Both the position numbers and the translations under genes were made by a program. From Faecalibacterium prausnitzii (GTDB taxonomy: Bacteria; Bacillota; Clostridia; Oscillospirales; Ruminococcaceae), in NCBI RefSeq assembly GCF_003324185.1, contig NZ_PXUP01000006.1, positions 62,001-126,000 on the forward strand: a stretch of DNA of 64,000 bases, in the 5' to 3' direction. The notes beneath the pieces were generated by a model. It made no database searches and was not told where the DNA came from. It saw only the letters and a program-made list of their open reading frames with translations. Every line of letters starts with the position of its first letter. The first letter of the stretch is position 1. Positions 30,325-38,250 of the stretch are shown here, one piece after another.

Positions 30325-32745
30325 ATGCGTCACTCTTTGGGAACCATCGCCTGGCGCGGGCTGAAAGGCCGCCGCCGCGATACCGCTATGATGCTCTGCG
30401 TGCTGGCGGCAGTGTTTGCGCTGCTTACAGCGGTGCTGTGCTATCAGCAGAGCGGCAGCCGCGCCATGGAGGTGCAGCGCCAGGATCTTTACGGTGCCTG
30501 GCAGCTTGCCCGTTACGACCTGACCGCCGCAGATGCCGATGCCTTTGTGCAGCAGACAGCCCCCGCTGCGGTGGGGCGTGCGGCGCAGTATGCGATCCTT
30601 GTCAACGACAAGGACCTTGCCTTTGGCGCGCTGGGCACTGTGGACGAGGGATATCTCTCCTGTGGGCAGCTGCAGCTGCTCAGCGGACGGCTGCCCGGCA
30701 CCGCCGGAGAGGCAGCGCTGACCACCTCGGTGCTGGACAGCATCGGGGCCTCCTATGAGCTGGGGCAGACCGTGACCCTGCAGGCGGTGCATGGGGACGA
30801 TGCACCGGTCCTGCTGCAATTTACCCTGTGCGGGGTGCTGCCCTCCTACGATGCCTACTGGGCGGTGGGCAGCAACCTGCCGGTGGATGCGCTGGTCACC
30901 GCCGACAGTCTGCCCCAAAGCTGGGACAGCAAAATACAGCTGCTGTGCTGCTATGCTGGTGCCGTGCCGCTGGCTCCTTATATAGACGGCAGCCAGGATC
31001 CCACCTGGGTGCGCAACACCTACGCCTATCCGGAAGCGGATCTGACCCGGAGCGGCAGCTGGGCTTTTATGGGCGGCTGTGCCCTGCTGACCCTGTGCGC
31101 GGTGCTCGTGCTGTGCACCCTGCAGCTGCGCCGCCGGGAGCAGAGCCTTGTCACTCTGCGTATGATCGGTGCCGGAAAAACCGCCCTCGTGGCGCTGTGC
31201 CTGTGGGAAGCCGTTTTTCTGCTGCTGTTCTGCCTGCCGATCGGCAGCCTGCTGGGGGTCGGCCTGTGTGCCGCCACCCTTGCCGTGCAGGGGCACGTGC
31301 GCTATCTCAGCCTGCCGTGGGGACAGCTGGCGCTGGCGTGGGCTACCGGCACCGGGGCCGTGCTGCTGGGCTTTTTGCTGCCTGCCCTGCGGCAGGCCGG
31401 GCAAAAGCTGACCCATCTGCCCCAGAAAAAGGTAAGATTACAGCGCCGTGTGCGGCTGCTTACGCCGCTGCCGCTGCGGCTGGTGGTGCTCAATGCGCTG
31501 GGGCTTACGCTGGCGCTGTGCTGTGTGTTCCTGAGCACCTGGAAGCTGCTTCCCTACCGCCGCACGGCGGCTTCGGCAGCGGTGCAGGTAAGCGCCGGGC
31601 AGAACACCCTGACCGACGGCCTTGCGGAGGATCTGCTGCGCCTGCCGGACGTCCAGCAGGCCGCCATGCGCACCGATATGAACTATCTGTGCGGCCTTTC
31701 CAGCGATGCCTTTACGGCGCATGACCTGTGGGGACTGTATACCCACCAGGACAGCCTCTACACCATGTTTACCATGCAGGATGCAGACACGGTAAACACC
31801 CTTGTCACCGCATTGCCGGATGCAGAGCTGGAAGCGCTGGCTGCGCAGTGCAGCACCCCTGTGGATCTGGACGCACTGCGCAGCGGGCAGGCCGTGCTGC
31901 TGTATGCGCCGGATTTTGTACTGGACGAAAACGGCCAGACCCAGTGGGGCACGCAGGCCGCACCCTTTGCGGGCTGCACGGCAGTGCTGGAGTACCCTAC
32001 CCTGGACGGCGCACACAGCCAAAAGAGCCTGACCATCGGCGGCGTGATTGCAAGCATTGATATGGACAGCCTGCCCTTTGCAGACAGCTCCCCCACCACC
32101 TACCAGCTGTACTGCAGCCAGGCGCTGGGCCGCGCCCTCTGGGCAGAAGAATACGGCACGCCCTACGGGTATACCGCCATCAACCTGAAACTAAAAGCCA
32201 ACGCCAGCTACGCTACCCAGAAATCCATTGCAGGGCTGGTGACCCGCCGGGGCGGCGTACTGCGCACCAACAGCTACGAAACTGCCAGCCGGATGTATCA
32301 GGAAGGCAGCACCGGCGCGTTCTTCTGGGCGGTCGCCGGAGTGGTGGGCGCTGCACTGGCCCTGTTTTTACTGTGGAACCTGTTCGGGCTGTACTGGCAG
32401 CACCAGCGGCTGCGCATCGGTATCTTTCAGGCAGAGGGCACCTCGGCTGCCATGCTGCGGCACTGCGGCATCCGGCAGGGCGTGCTTGCAGTGCTGGGTG
32501 CGCTTTTGCTGGGCAACCTGGCCGTATGGGGCCTGTGGCGCTGGAGCTGGCACAGCCTGGTCACCCGGCAGAGCGGCCGCATCCTGACCTTTGCGGCCCT
32601 GCCTATGGCCGTATCGGAGTATCCCTGGGCGCTGCACCTTGCGGTATGCGCAGGTTATCTGCTGTTCGTGCTGGCGCTGCAGCTGGCCCCGCTGGAGCGG
32701 CTGGCACGCAGCCAGCCCATGGACAATCTGAAAAAAGGAGTGTAA
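30325..32745 (+). CDS. ABC transporter permease, FtsX/MacB-like
   Basis: An 806-residue membrane protein of the FtsX-like permease type. It has one N-terminal transmembrane helix (about 22-42), a long extracytoplasmic domain, a cluster of three helices (about 250-360), a further helix near 395, a second extracytoplasmic domain (about 410-660) and three C-terminal helices. This duplicated layout is typical of Firmicutes exporters of peptides, lipids or antibiotics. The start at 30325 (MRHSLGTI) follows AGGAGGG; the frame upstream crosses the tRNA and is not coding. It is coupled to the ATPase gene 4 bases downstream. Confidence 0.9.
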   Translation: MRHSLGTIAWRGLKGRRRDTAMMLCVLAAVFALLTAVLCYQQSGSRAMEVQRQDLYGAWQLARYDLTAADADAFVQQTAPAAVGRAAQYAILVNDKDLAFGALGTVDEGYLSCGQLQLLSGRLPGTAGEAALTTSVLDSIGASYELGQTVTLQAVHGDDAPVLLQFTLCGVLPSYDAYWAVGSNLPVDALVTADSLPQSWDSKIQLLCCYAGAVPLAPYIDGSQDPTWVRNTYAYPEADLTRSGSWAFMGGCALLTLCAVLVLCTLQLRRREQSLVTLRMIGAGKTALVALCLWEAVFLLLFCLPIGSLLGVGLCAATLAVQGHVRYLSLPWGQLALAWATGTGAVLLGFLLPALRQAGQKLTHLPQKKVRLQRRVRLLTPLPLRLVVLNALGLTLALCCVFLSTWKLLPYRRTAASAAVQVSAGQNTLTDGLAEDLLRLPDVQQAAMRTDMNYLCGLSSDAFTAHDLWGLYTHQDSLYTMFTMQDADTVNTLVTALPDAELEALAAQCSTPVDLDALRSGQAVLLYAPDFVLDENGQTQWGTQAAPFAGCTAVLEYPTLDGAHSQKSLTIGGVIASIDMDSLPFADSSPTTYQLYCSQALGRALWAEEYGTPYGYTAINLKLKANASYATQKSIAGLVTRRGGVLRTNSYETASRMYQEGSTGAFFWAVAGVVGAALALFLLWNLFGLYWQHQRLRIGIFQAEGTSAAMLRHCGIRQGVLAVLGALLLGNLAVWGLWRWSWHSLVTRQSGRILTFAALPMAVSEYPWALHLAVCAGYLLFVLALQLAPLERLARSQPMDNLKKGV

Positions 32746-32749
32746 CGCG

Positions 32750-33424
32750 ATGAGAGAGATCGTACTGGAAGCCCGGGCTGTGACCCGTACCTACGGCACC
32801 GGCACCGGTGCCACCCACGCCCTGCGCGGGGTGGATGTGGAGATCGAGCAGGGCAGGTTTACCGCCATCATCGGGGCCAGCGGCTGCGGCAAATCTACCC
32901 TGCTGCAGGCACTTGGCGGGTTGGATGCCCCCACCAGCGGCAAGGTACTGCTGGAAGGGCAGGATCTGTATGCGCTGCCGGATGCCGCACTTGCCCGGCT
33001 GCGCCGTACGCGGCTGGGGTTCGTGTTCCAGGCATTCCACCTGCTGCCGGAGTATACGGTGCGGGACAACATCCTGCTGCCGCTGCTGCTGGACAAACGG
33101 GAGCCGGACGAGGAATACCTTGCCCTGCTTACCCGGCAGCTGGGGCTGACCGCGCTGCTGCAGCGCCAGCCCACCCAGCTTTCCGGCGGGCAGCAGCAGC
33201 GCGCCGCCATTGCCCGGGCACTGATCACCCGCCCTGCGGTCGTGCTGGCAGACGAGCCTACCGGCAACCTGGACCACCAGAACAGCGTGGAGGTATTCCG
33301 CCTGCTGCGGGAGGCAGCCGCACAGCAGCACCAGACCGTTGTGTATGTCACCCACGACCAGGGGCTTGCGGCGCAGGCAGACCGGGTGCTGCGGATGCAG
33401 GATGGCCGGATCGAAGAAGCATAA
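32750..33424 (+). CDS. ABC transporter ATP-binding protein, LolD/MacB type
   Basis: The 224-residue ATPase partner of the preceding permease. It has GASGCGKST (Walker A) near residue 43, FVFQAFHLLPEYTVRDN (Q-loop) near 90, LSGGQQQRAAIARAL (signature) near 143, VLADEPTGNLD (Walker B) near 163 and VYVTHDQGL (switch His) near 199. RBS AAAGGAG lies at the end of the permease gene. Together they form an exporter; the substrate is not indicated and no sensor-kinase pair is adjacent. Confidence 0.95.
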   Translation: MREIVLEARAVTRTYGTGTGATHALRGVDVEIEQGRFTAIIGASGCGKSTLLQALGGLDAPTSGKVLLEGQDLYALPDAALARLRRTRLGFVFQAFHLLPEYTVRDNILLPLLLDKREPDEEYLALLTRQLGLTALLQRQPTQLSGGQQQRAAIARALITRPAVVLADEPTGNLDHQNSVEVFRLLREAAAQQHQTVVYVTHDQGLAAQADRVLRMQDGRIEEA

Positions 33425-33453
33425 AACCTGCACTTTTTTCTCTGTCCGGGTGT

Positions 33454-33481
33454 TTGCGAATGGCGGATCTTGTTGTATAAT
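33454..33481 (+). promoter_or_regulatory. Promoter of the TIM-barrel gene at 33520
   Basis: TTGCGA (33454-33459), 16-base spacer, perfect TATAAT (33476-33481). Confidence 0.75.
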
Positions 33482-33519
33482 AGAGAAAACACGCCCCGGA
33501 ACAAAAGGAGGAACCAAGC

Positions 33520-34368
33520 ATGATCCAATTCGGTCTACGTCTGCACGATGCAGAAAAGCTGCCCATTGAACAGGTGCTGCCGCTGGTACGCCAGAAGGGC
33601 TTTTCCTGCGTGCATCTGGCGCTGAGCAAATCCCTGAAGGAGGTGCCCAACACCCCCTCTGCCCTCACCCCCGGCTACGCGGCCTATCTGCGCCGCCTGT
33701 TTGCCAAAAACGAGCTGGACATTGCGGTGCTGGGCAACTACCTGAATCTGGCGCACCCGGATACGGCTGCCCTGCACGCCATTCAGGAAAAGTACTATGC
33801 GCATATCCGCTTTGCCAGCCTGCTGGGCTGCGGCATGGTGGGCACCGAGACCGGTGCACCCAACGCGGAGTACAAGTTCTGCCCGGAGTGCCGCAGCGAT
33901 GCCGCCCTTGCTACCTTTATCAAGAACTTCAAGCCGGTGGTGCGCTGCGCCGAGCAGTACGGCGTGACCATTGCCATTGAGCCGGTGGTCAGACACATTG
34001 TGTATGACGCCCGCCGCGCCCGCACCGTGCTGGACGAGATCGGCAGCCCCAATCTGCAGATTCTGCTCGACCCGGTGAACCTTTTGAACATGGAAAACGT
34101 AGACCAGCGGGAGGAAGTGTTCGCCGAGACCATTGAGCTGCTGGGCAAGGATGTGGCCATGATCCACTTCAAGGACTTTTTGCTGCAGGACGCCGACGGG
34201 CAGCTGGCTGCCACCGGTGCCGGACAGGGCGGTATGGGCGACTACCGCACCATTCTGCGGTTTGCCAAGGAACAGAAGCCCTATGTGTTCGCCACCTTGG
34301 AGAACACCACCCCGGAAAACGCAGTCCAGTGCCTGCAATATCTGCAAAAACAGTACGACGAGTGCTGA
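33520..34368 (+). CDS. Sugar phosphate isomerase/epimerase-like TIM-barrel protein
   Basis: A 282-residue protein of the xylose-isomerase-like / AP endonuclease 2 superfamily, which contains sugar epimerases and isomerases. Visible metal-site segments are MVGTETGAPN near 105, TIAIEPVVRHIV near 150 (Glu), NLQILLDPVNLLNMENV near 180 (Asp), MIHFKDF near 213 (His) and a C-terminal TLENTTPENA (Glu). The cysteine-containing EYKFCPECRSD loop near 115 is unusual. RBS AAAGGAGG. Single gene, substrate unknown. Confidence 0.8.
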   Translation: MIQFGLRLHDAEKLPIEQVLPLVRQKGFSCVHLALSKSLKEVPNTPSALTPGYAAYLRRLFAKNELDIAVLGNYLNLAHPDTAALHAIQEKYYAHIRFASLLGCGMVGTETGAPNAEYKFCPECRSDAALATFIKNFKPVVRCAEQYGVTIAIEPVVRHIVYDARRARTVLDEIGSPNLQILLDPVNLLNMENVDQREEVFAETIELLGKDVAMIHFKDFLLQDADGQLAATGAGQGGMGDYRTILRFAKEQKPYVFATLENTTPENAVQCLQYLQKQYDEC

Positions 34369-34422
34369 TAACAAATTGAACTGCACGCTGCTATCCGCAG
34401 CAGCTGGTGTTTTCATAGTATG

Positions 34423-34468
34423 AAAAAAGTCTGAACCGGTGGCTCATGCCTCAGTTCAGACTTTTTTG
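34423..34468 (+). terminator. Terminator of the TIM-barrel gene
   Basis: AAAAAAGTCTGAAC pairs with GTTCAGACTTTTTT around a loop with a short inner helix; symmetrical, so it could work on both strands. Confidence 0.85.
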
Positions 34469-34481
34469 TTATTCTATGCCT

Positions 34482-34572
34482 TTATCTGCCAGCGGCAAAG
34501 GCTCGGGCCTTCACAGCCTGAAAGCTGATCTGCTCAATGGCCTCGTTGAGAATACTAAAATTGAGAATTATT
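34482..34572 (-). pseudogene. Unidentified gene fragment
   Basis: On the minus strand an open stretch of about 28 codons reads QIILNFSILNEAIEQISF then QAVKARAFAAGR and ends in TAA. It has coding-like composition but no start codon or ribosome binding site, so it may be the leftover C-terminus of a lost gene. I do not recognise the family. Confidence 0.35.
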
Positions 34573-34616
34573 TGTCAATTTTCGAAAGGTGCGGAGTAGG
34601 CACCCCTGCCCCCTAA

Positions 34617-34664
34617 TGAAAGCAAAACGGCCTGAGCCCTGTACCATACAGGATCCAGACCGTT
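34617..34664 (-). terminator. Terminator of the paired membrane-protein operon
   Basis: On the minus strand AACGGTCTG pairs with CAGGCCGTT, with an inner CCTGTA / TACAGG helix, followed by TTGCTTTC. Confidence 0.7.
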
Positions 34665-34673
34665 CCGATTGCT

Positions 34674-35426
34674 TTACTTCTGCTCTTTGTCCACTACCTG
34701 GATCTTGCCCTTCTTCCACAACACATAGGAAGTCAGGATGCCGATGGGCAGCATCACGATGATAAAGATGCCCACAAGTCCGCCCAGCACGGAACCGTAG
34801 CCCGCAAGGCGTGCGGCGAGGGAGAGCACCGTCATGATGATCAGCACCGGAAGCACCCCCTTGATGCCACCCTTGACCACCTTGCTGCCGCTGGACGAGC
34901 TGGCGAACAGACCCAGCGCCATGGAGCCGAACAGGGCCGGCAGCAGGTAGCCGGAGGCCGTTTTGACGGCGGGCAGCTCGAACACCGGGCTGATGAAGGA
35001 GGCGCACACCGCTGCCAGCGTCAGGATGGCAACCGTCATCAGGGAGGAAACCGCAACAGCCACCGAGGCAATGGCCTCACCCTCCGGGGTGTTGGGCTGC
35101 TTTTTGGTCAGGTTCATGGCGTTTGCTGCCACCGGGAGCTTCAGGTTCATAATGTTGCCGGTGATGAAGGCCAGATAGGCCGAGCAGCCCAGAATGGGGG
35201 TGTAGCTCAGTGCTTCCGAAAAGCCCACCGGGATGTAGATGAGCAGGATGGAAAAGGTGTTCACGTTGAACACCTCGCCCAGAGACGGGATGCTGTCGTA
35301 GGCAGCCAGCACCACAAAGGGCAGCGCCACCATGTAAATGAGGGCGATCAGAGTACCCACACGGCCCCAGCGGTGCGCCCAGCTCTGGAAGGAGTCCATT
35401 TTGGTCTCAATCTTTGCTTTGCTCAT
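34674..35426 (-). CDS. Multi-span membrane protein of unknown function (second of a pair)
   Basis: A 250-residue protein with about six hydrophobic segments after a charged N-terminus (MSKAKIETKMDSFQSWAHRWG). Segments such as NTFSILLIYIPVGFSEALSYTPILG and ALFGSMALGLFASSSSG are notable, and the end is KGKIQVVDKEQK. The start at 35426 has GGAGGG upstream, 15 bases after the stop of the preceding gene, so the two are co-transcribed and probably form one complex. I cannot assign a function; a small-molecule transporter is a fair guess. Confidence 0.7.
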   Translation of the reverse strand: MSKAKIETKMDSFQSWAHRWGRVGTLIALIYMVALPFVVLAAYDSIPSLGEVFNVNTFSILLIYIPVGFSEALSYTPILGCSAYLAFITGNIMNLKLPVAANAMNLTKKQPNTPEGEAIASVAVAVSSLMTVAILTLAAVCASFISPVFELPAVKTASGYLLPALFGSMALGLFASSSSGSKVVKGGIKGVLPVLIIMTVLSLAARLAGYGSVLGGLVGIFIIVMLPIGILTSYVLWKKGKIQVVDKEQK

Positions 35427-35440
35427 GTCCGTTTCCCTCC

Positions 35441-36169
35441 TCAACCGAAAATCCGTACCCACGCCAGCGACGAGATCAGACCGCCCAGCATGGAGAATGC
35501 CATCACGAAGTTATTGAGCCATGCAAGCCCCGGGCGCTTTGCCAGCACACCCACACCAATGGCGATCACAAGACCGGTGATCATAACGGCAGCCTGCACA
35601 TTGTCAGTGAACAGCAGAATGGGAATGTATACCGAGAACATCACAAGCATGAACACGCCGGACAGCACGTTTTTCCAAGTGCTGCCGCCGTTTTCGGCTG
35701 CAGAGCGGTCCACGCTCTTGCACAGCTTTTTGCCGAGGGGCAGCAGGATCAGGAAACCGCTCAGCATACCCACGCTCATCAGGATCATCACCACGCCGAA
35801 CTGCCGTCCGGTGGCGCTTTCCAGCATTTCCGCAGAGGATGCGTAGCCCAGCACCTGCGCAATGGAGCTGGAGATCATAGTCTCGTAGGACAGAGAACCG
35901 ATGACCGACAGCCGCCACCATGCCCACACGCTGCCCAGCACCGCAATGAGCACGAACAGACCCACCACGATGGAAAGGCTGGGCACGACGGAAAATATAA
36001 GGCTGGATTTGATCACGTTGCTCAGTTCCTTGTGGGTGATGCCCAACTCCAAACAGTGGTCGTAGGCCTTTTTGAGGTAGACCAGCGAGAATGCGGAAAT
36101 GTACAAAAGACCGCCGATGACCATCGCCAGCAGCAGCGGGCTCTGGATGATATCTTTCATGGTTGCCAT
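35441..36169 (-). CDS. Multi-span membrane protein, possibly DUF5058 family (first of a pair)
   Basis: A 242-residue protein with about six transmembrane segments. It begins MATMKDIIQSPLLLAMVIGGLLY, with YLKKAYDHCLELGITHKELSNVIKSSLIFSVVPSLSIVVGLFVL near 30-75 and WWRLSVIGSLSYETMISSSIAQVLG near 85. The ITHKELSNVIKSS and SVIGS segments resemble what I recall of the DUF5058 family, but I am not certain. GGAAGG precedes the start. It is expressed from a consensus promoter through a terminator-like hairpin in the leader. Confidence 0.7.
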   Translation of the reverse strand: MATMKDIIQSPLLLAMVIGGLLYISAFSLVYLKKAYDHCLELGITHKELSNVIKSSLIFSVVPSLSIVVGLFVLIAVLGSVWAWWRLSVIGSLSYETMISSSIAQVLGYASSAEMLESATGRQFGVVMILMSVGMLSGFLILLPLGKKLCKSVDRSAAENGGSTWKNVLSGVFMLVMFSVYIPILLFTDNVQAAVMITGLVIAIGVGVLAKRPGLAWLNNFVMAFSMLGGLISSLAWVRIFG

Positions 36170-36201
36170 AGATTGTCCTTCCTATAAATACAGAATAAAC
36201 G

Positions 36202-36227
36202 AAAAAAAGCGGGTATTTTCTGCCCGC
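36202..36227 (-). terminator. Leader terminator (possible attenuator) before the membrane pair
   Basis: On the minus strand GCGGG and CCCGC (36209-36213, 36223-36227) pair, followed by seven Ts, only about 35 bases after the predicted start of transcription. An earlier CCGT / ACGG helix overlaps its 5' side. Confidence 0.65.
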
Positions 36228-36245
36228 CGTCCTCGTGATACGGAC

Positions 36246-36274
36246 AAGATACCGAAAAAAGCAGTTTCTGTCAA
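36246..36274 (-). promoter_or_regulatory. Promoter of the paired membrane-protein operon
   Basis: Perfect TTGACA (36269-36274), 17-base spacer, TATCTT (36246-36251) on the minus strand. The rest of the gap between 36275 and 36514 shows no gene. Confidence 0.85.
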
Positions 36275-36514
36275 ATGAGTATGACTAAAGCGCGAACAGC
36301 TTTTGGATACATTTCCGACAGGAGACGCCGCAAAAAGCCTTTACCGTGTTAAAATAATAAAGTGCTGACTGCAGGTCACTTTGCTTCCGTTGAAAATTGC
36401 ACAAATTTTAAAGAAAATTTCTGTCGTTCTGCCGAAAGCAGCAGACCTAGGCAAGGTGTTTTTCTGCCTTGTCCTTGTCGGTGTATCAGGTCTTTTTTCG
36501 TGAAACACAAAGCA

Positions 36515-36562
36515 AAAAAGGGCGTTCTGTCCCGGACCAATGTCCGGGCAGAGCTCCCTTTT
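36515..36562 (-). terminator. Terminator downstream of the pentapeptide-repeat gene
   Basis: Long interrupted stem with core CCCGGAC / GTCCGGG and outer GGG and TCTG pairings on the minus strand, followed by TTTTTTGC. Confidence 0.7.
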
Positions 36563-36643
36563 GCGTTTATCGTATTGTGCCTTGGCCGCCTTCCGGCTTC
36601 TGCAAGTTCCGCTTGATGGCGGTGTGGCTGTTGCCCTCCCTGT

Positions 36644-37288
36644 TCAGGACAGCTTGATCTTCAAATCAGCCAGCAGATTTACCGCCTCCGGCAGCGAGAA
36701 CCTGGCATCCTTCATGCGGCTGCCCAGAATATCCACCTTATAGCCCGTGGCGTCCCGGAAATCCGCTTTGCGCAGATCGCACTGGTAGAACTCCGTTTCG
36801 TGCAGCTCTGTGCCCTTGAAACTTGCCAGTTGCATCTCGCACTTGGCAAACATGGAGCCTACGATCTCGTTTCCGTTTGAAAAATCGAAGCGGTTGAAGT
36901 TCATTTCGGTAAAGGTGTTGTATTTCAGGCTGCAGTCCTTCAGGGTGTGGATAGGGTCCGGGAATGCGCCGTTTGACAGCAACGATGCCCACTCGATCTC
37001 CTGCAGGCGGCAGTCCTCAAAATCCAGCGACTGCACTGAGGAGGACACGCTCCGCAGCCCGGTGATCTCGCACCGCACGAACCGACACTCGTTCAGGGTG
37101 GTGTGGTCCAGCTCACATTTTGAAAAGGAGCAGTCCACAAATACGCAGTCCGCAAAATCGCAGCTTTCAAAGGCTTCCCCTGCAAATGACAGGCCGGTAA
37201 ACCGTTCACCTTCGCAATAACGTTCTGTCGTAGCCTTCCCCTTTTTATCGCAGTTTTTCCAGCAGGGCGGTGCAACCCTCCAGCACAT
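36644..37288 (-). CDS. Pentapeptide-repeat protein
   Basis: Right-handed beta-helix protein of A(D/N)LXX-type repeats: FTGLSFAGEAFESCDFADC, VFVDCSFSKCELDHTTLNEC and later ASFKGTELHETEFYQCDLRKADF, spread over about 190 residues with Cys-rich turns. Role unknown; some relatives protect DNA gyrase. The start is uncertain. The listed ATG (37288) overlaps the upstream phosphatase gene and lacks a spaced ribosome binding site, whereas a good AAGGGGAAGG at about 37234-37243 precedes only an in-frame ACG (37229-37231). Confidence 0.75.
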   Translation of the reverse strand: MCWRVAPPCWKNCDKKGKATTERYCEGERFTGLSFAGEAFESCDFADCVFVDCSFSKCELDHTTLNECRFVRCEITGLRSVSSSVQSLDFEDCRLQEIEWASLLSNGAFPDPIHTLKDCSLKYNTFTEMNFNRFDFSNGNEIVGSMFAKCEMQLASFKGTELHETEFYQCDLRKADFRDATGYKVDILGSRMKDARFSLPEAVNLLADLKIKLS

Positions 37289-37694
37289 CCTGCCATGTAG
37301 CTTCAAAGTCCCCGGTGTACCACGGGTCTGCCACATCGCCGGGGCGGCGGGTGTGATCCATCAGCAGCGAGACCTTGTGCTCCGGGTCGCCGCCCACAAA
37401 CCGTGCCATGTTCCGCAGGTTGTTGTGATCCATGGCGATAAGATAATCGTAAGTCTCGTAGTCCCGCCGGGTCATCTGCCGGGCGGTCTTGCCCGCGCAG
37501 GAGATGCCGTGCTCCGCAAGCTTGCACCGGGCAGGCGGATAGACCGGGTTGCCGATCTCCTCGGTGCTTGTGGCAGCCGAGGCAATTTCAAACTGCGCGG
37601 AAAGCCCGGCCTTTTCCACTAAGTCCTTCATCACAAATTCCGCCATGGGGCTGCGGCAGATATTGCCGTGGCAAATAAACAAGACTTTTTTCAT
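37245..37694 (-). CDS. Low-molecular-weight protein-tyrosine phosphatase
   Basis: A 149-residue cytoplasmic phosphatase. The P-loop VLFICHGNICRSPMAEF at residues 4-20 carries the Cys nucleophile and Arg of C-x5-R-S, and DVADPWYTGDFEATW near 120 has the general-acid Asp. The start at 37694 follows GGGGGAG and lies two bases from the stop of the upstream gene, so they are coupled. Close members act on phosphotyrosine proteins; some are arsenate reductases, but the extra Cys pattern of ArsC is not clear here. Confidence 0.93.
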   Translation of the reverse strand: MKKVLFICHGNICRSPMAEFVMKDLVEKAGLSAQFEIASAATSTEEIGNPVYPPARCKLAEHGISCAGKTARQMTRRDYETYDYLIAMDHNNLRNMARFVGGDPEHKVSLLMDHTRRPGDVADPWYTGDFEATWQDVLEGCTALLEKLR

Positions 37695-37695
37695 C

Positions 37696-38085
37696 TTACT
37701 CCCCCAGCACCTCGCCCAGTGCCAGCACGGCGTTGCGGACGCACTCCGGGCAGGGGCACAGCGGTGCACCGGTCTCCACACCTTTCAGGTCTTTACAAAT
37801 GGTAGCGCCGCATTTTTCCTGAAAGTTCTGCAGCAGTTCCTTGGAAATGCGGGGCGTGCCCTTGCCGTCGGTGGCAACGCCCGCCACCATCACTGCGCCG
37901 ATCAGTGCGCCGCAGGTGCTCTCCATGCAGCCCATGCCGGCGGCATAGCCTGCTCCCAGCTTCATCAGGGTGTCGGCATCCACCGGCAGCTTATCCTCAA
38001 ATGCTTTCAGCACCGCCTGCGCGCAGTTGCACTGTCCGGCAGCTTTCCATGCGGCAGCCTGTGCTGCCCGTTCTTTGATGTTCAT
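37696..38085 (-). CDS. C-GCAxxG-C-C family protein
   Basis: A 129-residue cysteine-rich protein of the C_GCAxxG_C_C family (possibly redox or metal binding; function not established). It shows AGQCNCAQAVLKAFEDKL near residue 16, GAGYAAGMGCMESTCGALIGAVMVAG near 43 and a C-terminal EKCGATICKDL plus CPCPECVRNAV set of cysteines. The start at 38085 (MNIKERAA) has GAGG eight bases upstream and was preferred over an in-frame ATG 13 codons earlier. It is the first gene of a small operon with the phosphatase and the pentapeptide protein. Confidence 0.85.
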   Translation of the reverse strand: MNIKERAAQAAAWKAAGQCNCAQAVLKAFEDKLPVDADTLMKLGAGYAAGMGCMESTCGALIGAVMVAGVATDGKGTPRISKELLQNFQEKCGATICKDLKGVETGAPLCPCPECVRNAVLALGEVLGE

Positions 38086-38177
38086 TTCACAGTCCTCATC
38101 TTTCTTTGATCCGTTCCGGTTCATTGCGTTCAGTATACCACGCTTTTCCCCTGCGGAAAAGATTCCGCCCCCATAAA

Positions 38178-38242
38178 GCCCTATTTCCGGGATCAGTTCC
38201 TACACCACCACATACAGCATAGCTCCGGCAAAAAGGTCAAGA
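38178..38242 (-). pseudogene. Remnant of a ZIP-family (ZupT-like) metal transporter
   Basis: On the minus strand the frame reads LDLFAGAMLYVVV, then a TAG in place of the expected Glu codon, then ELIPEIG. Intact ZIP transporters carry FAAGAM-YVVVEELIPE in a metal-binding helix, so this is a scrap of about 20 codons of such a gene with an internal stop. Nothing else of the gene is recognisable nearby. Confidence 0.6.
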
Positions 38243-38250
38243 ACCTTTGT

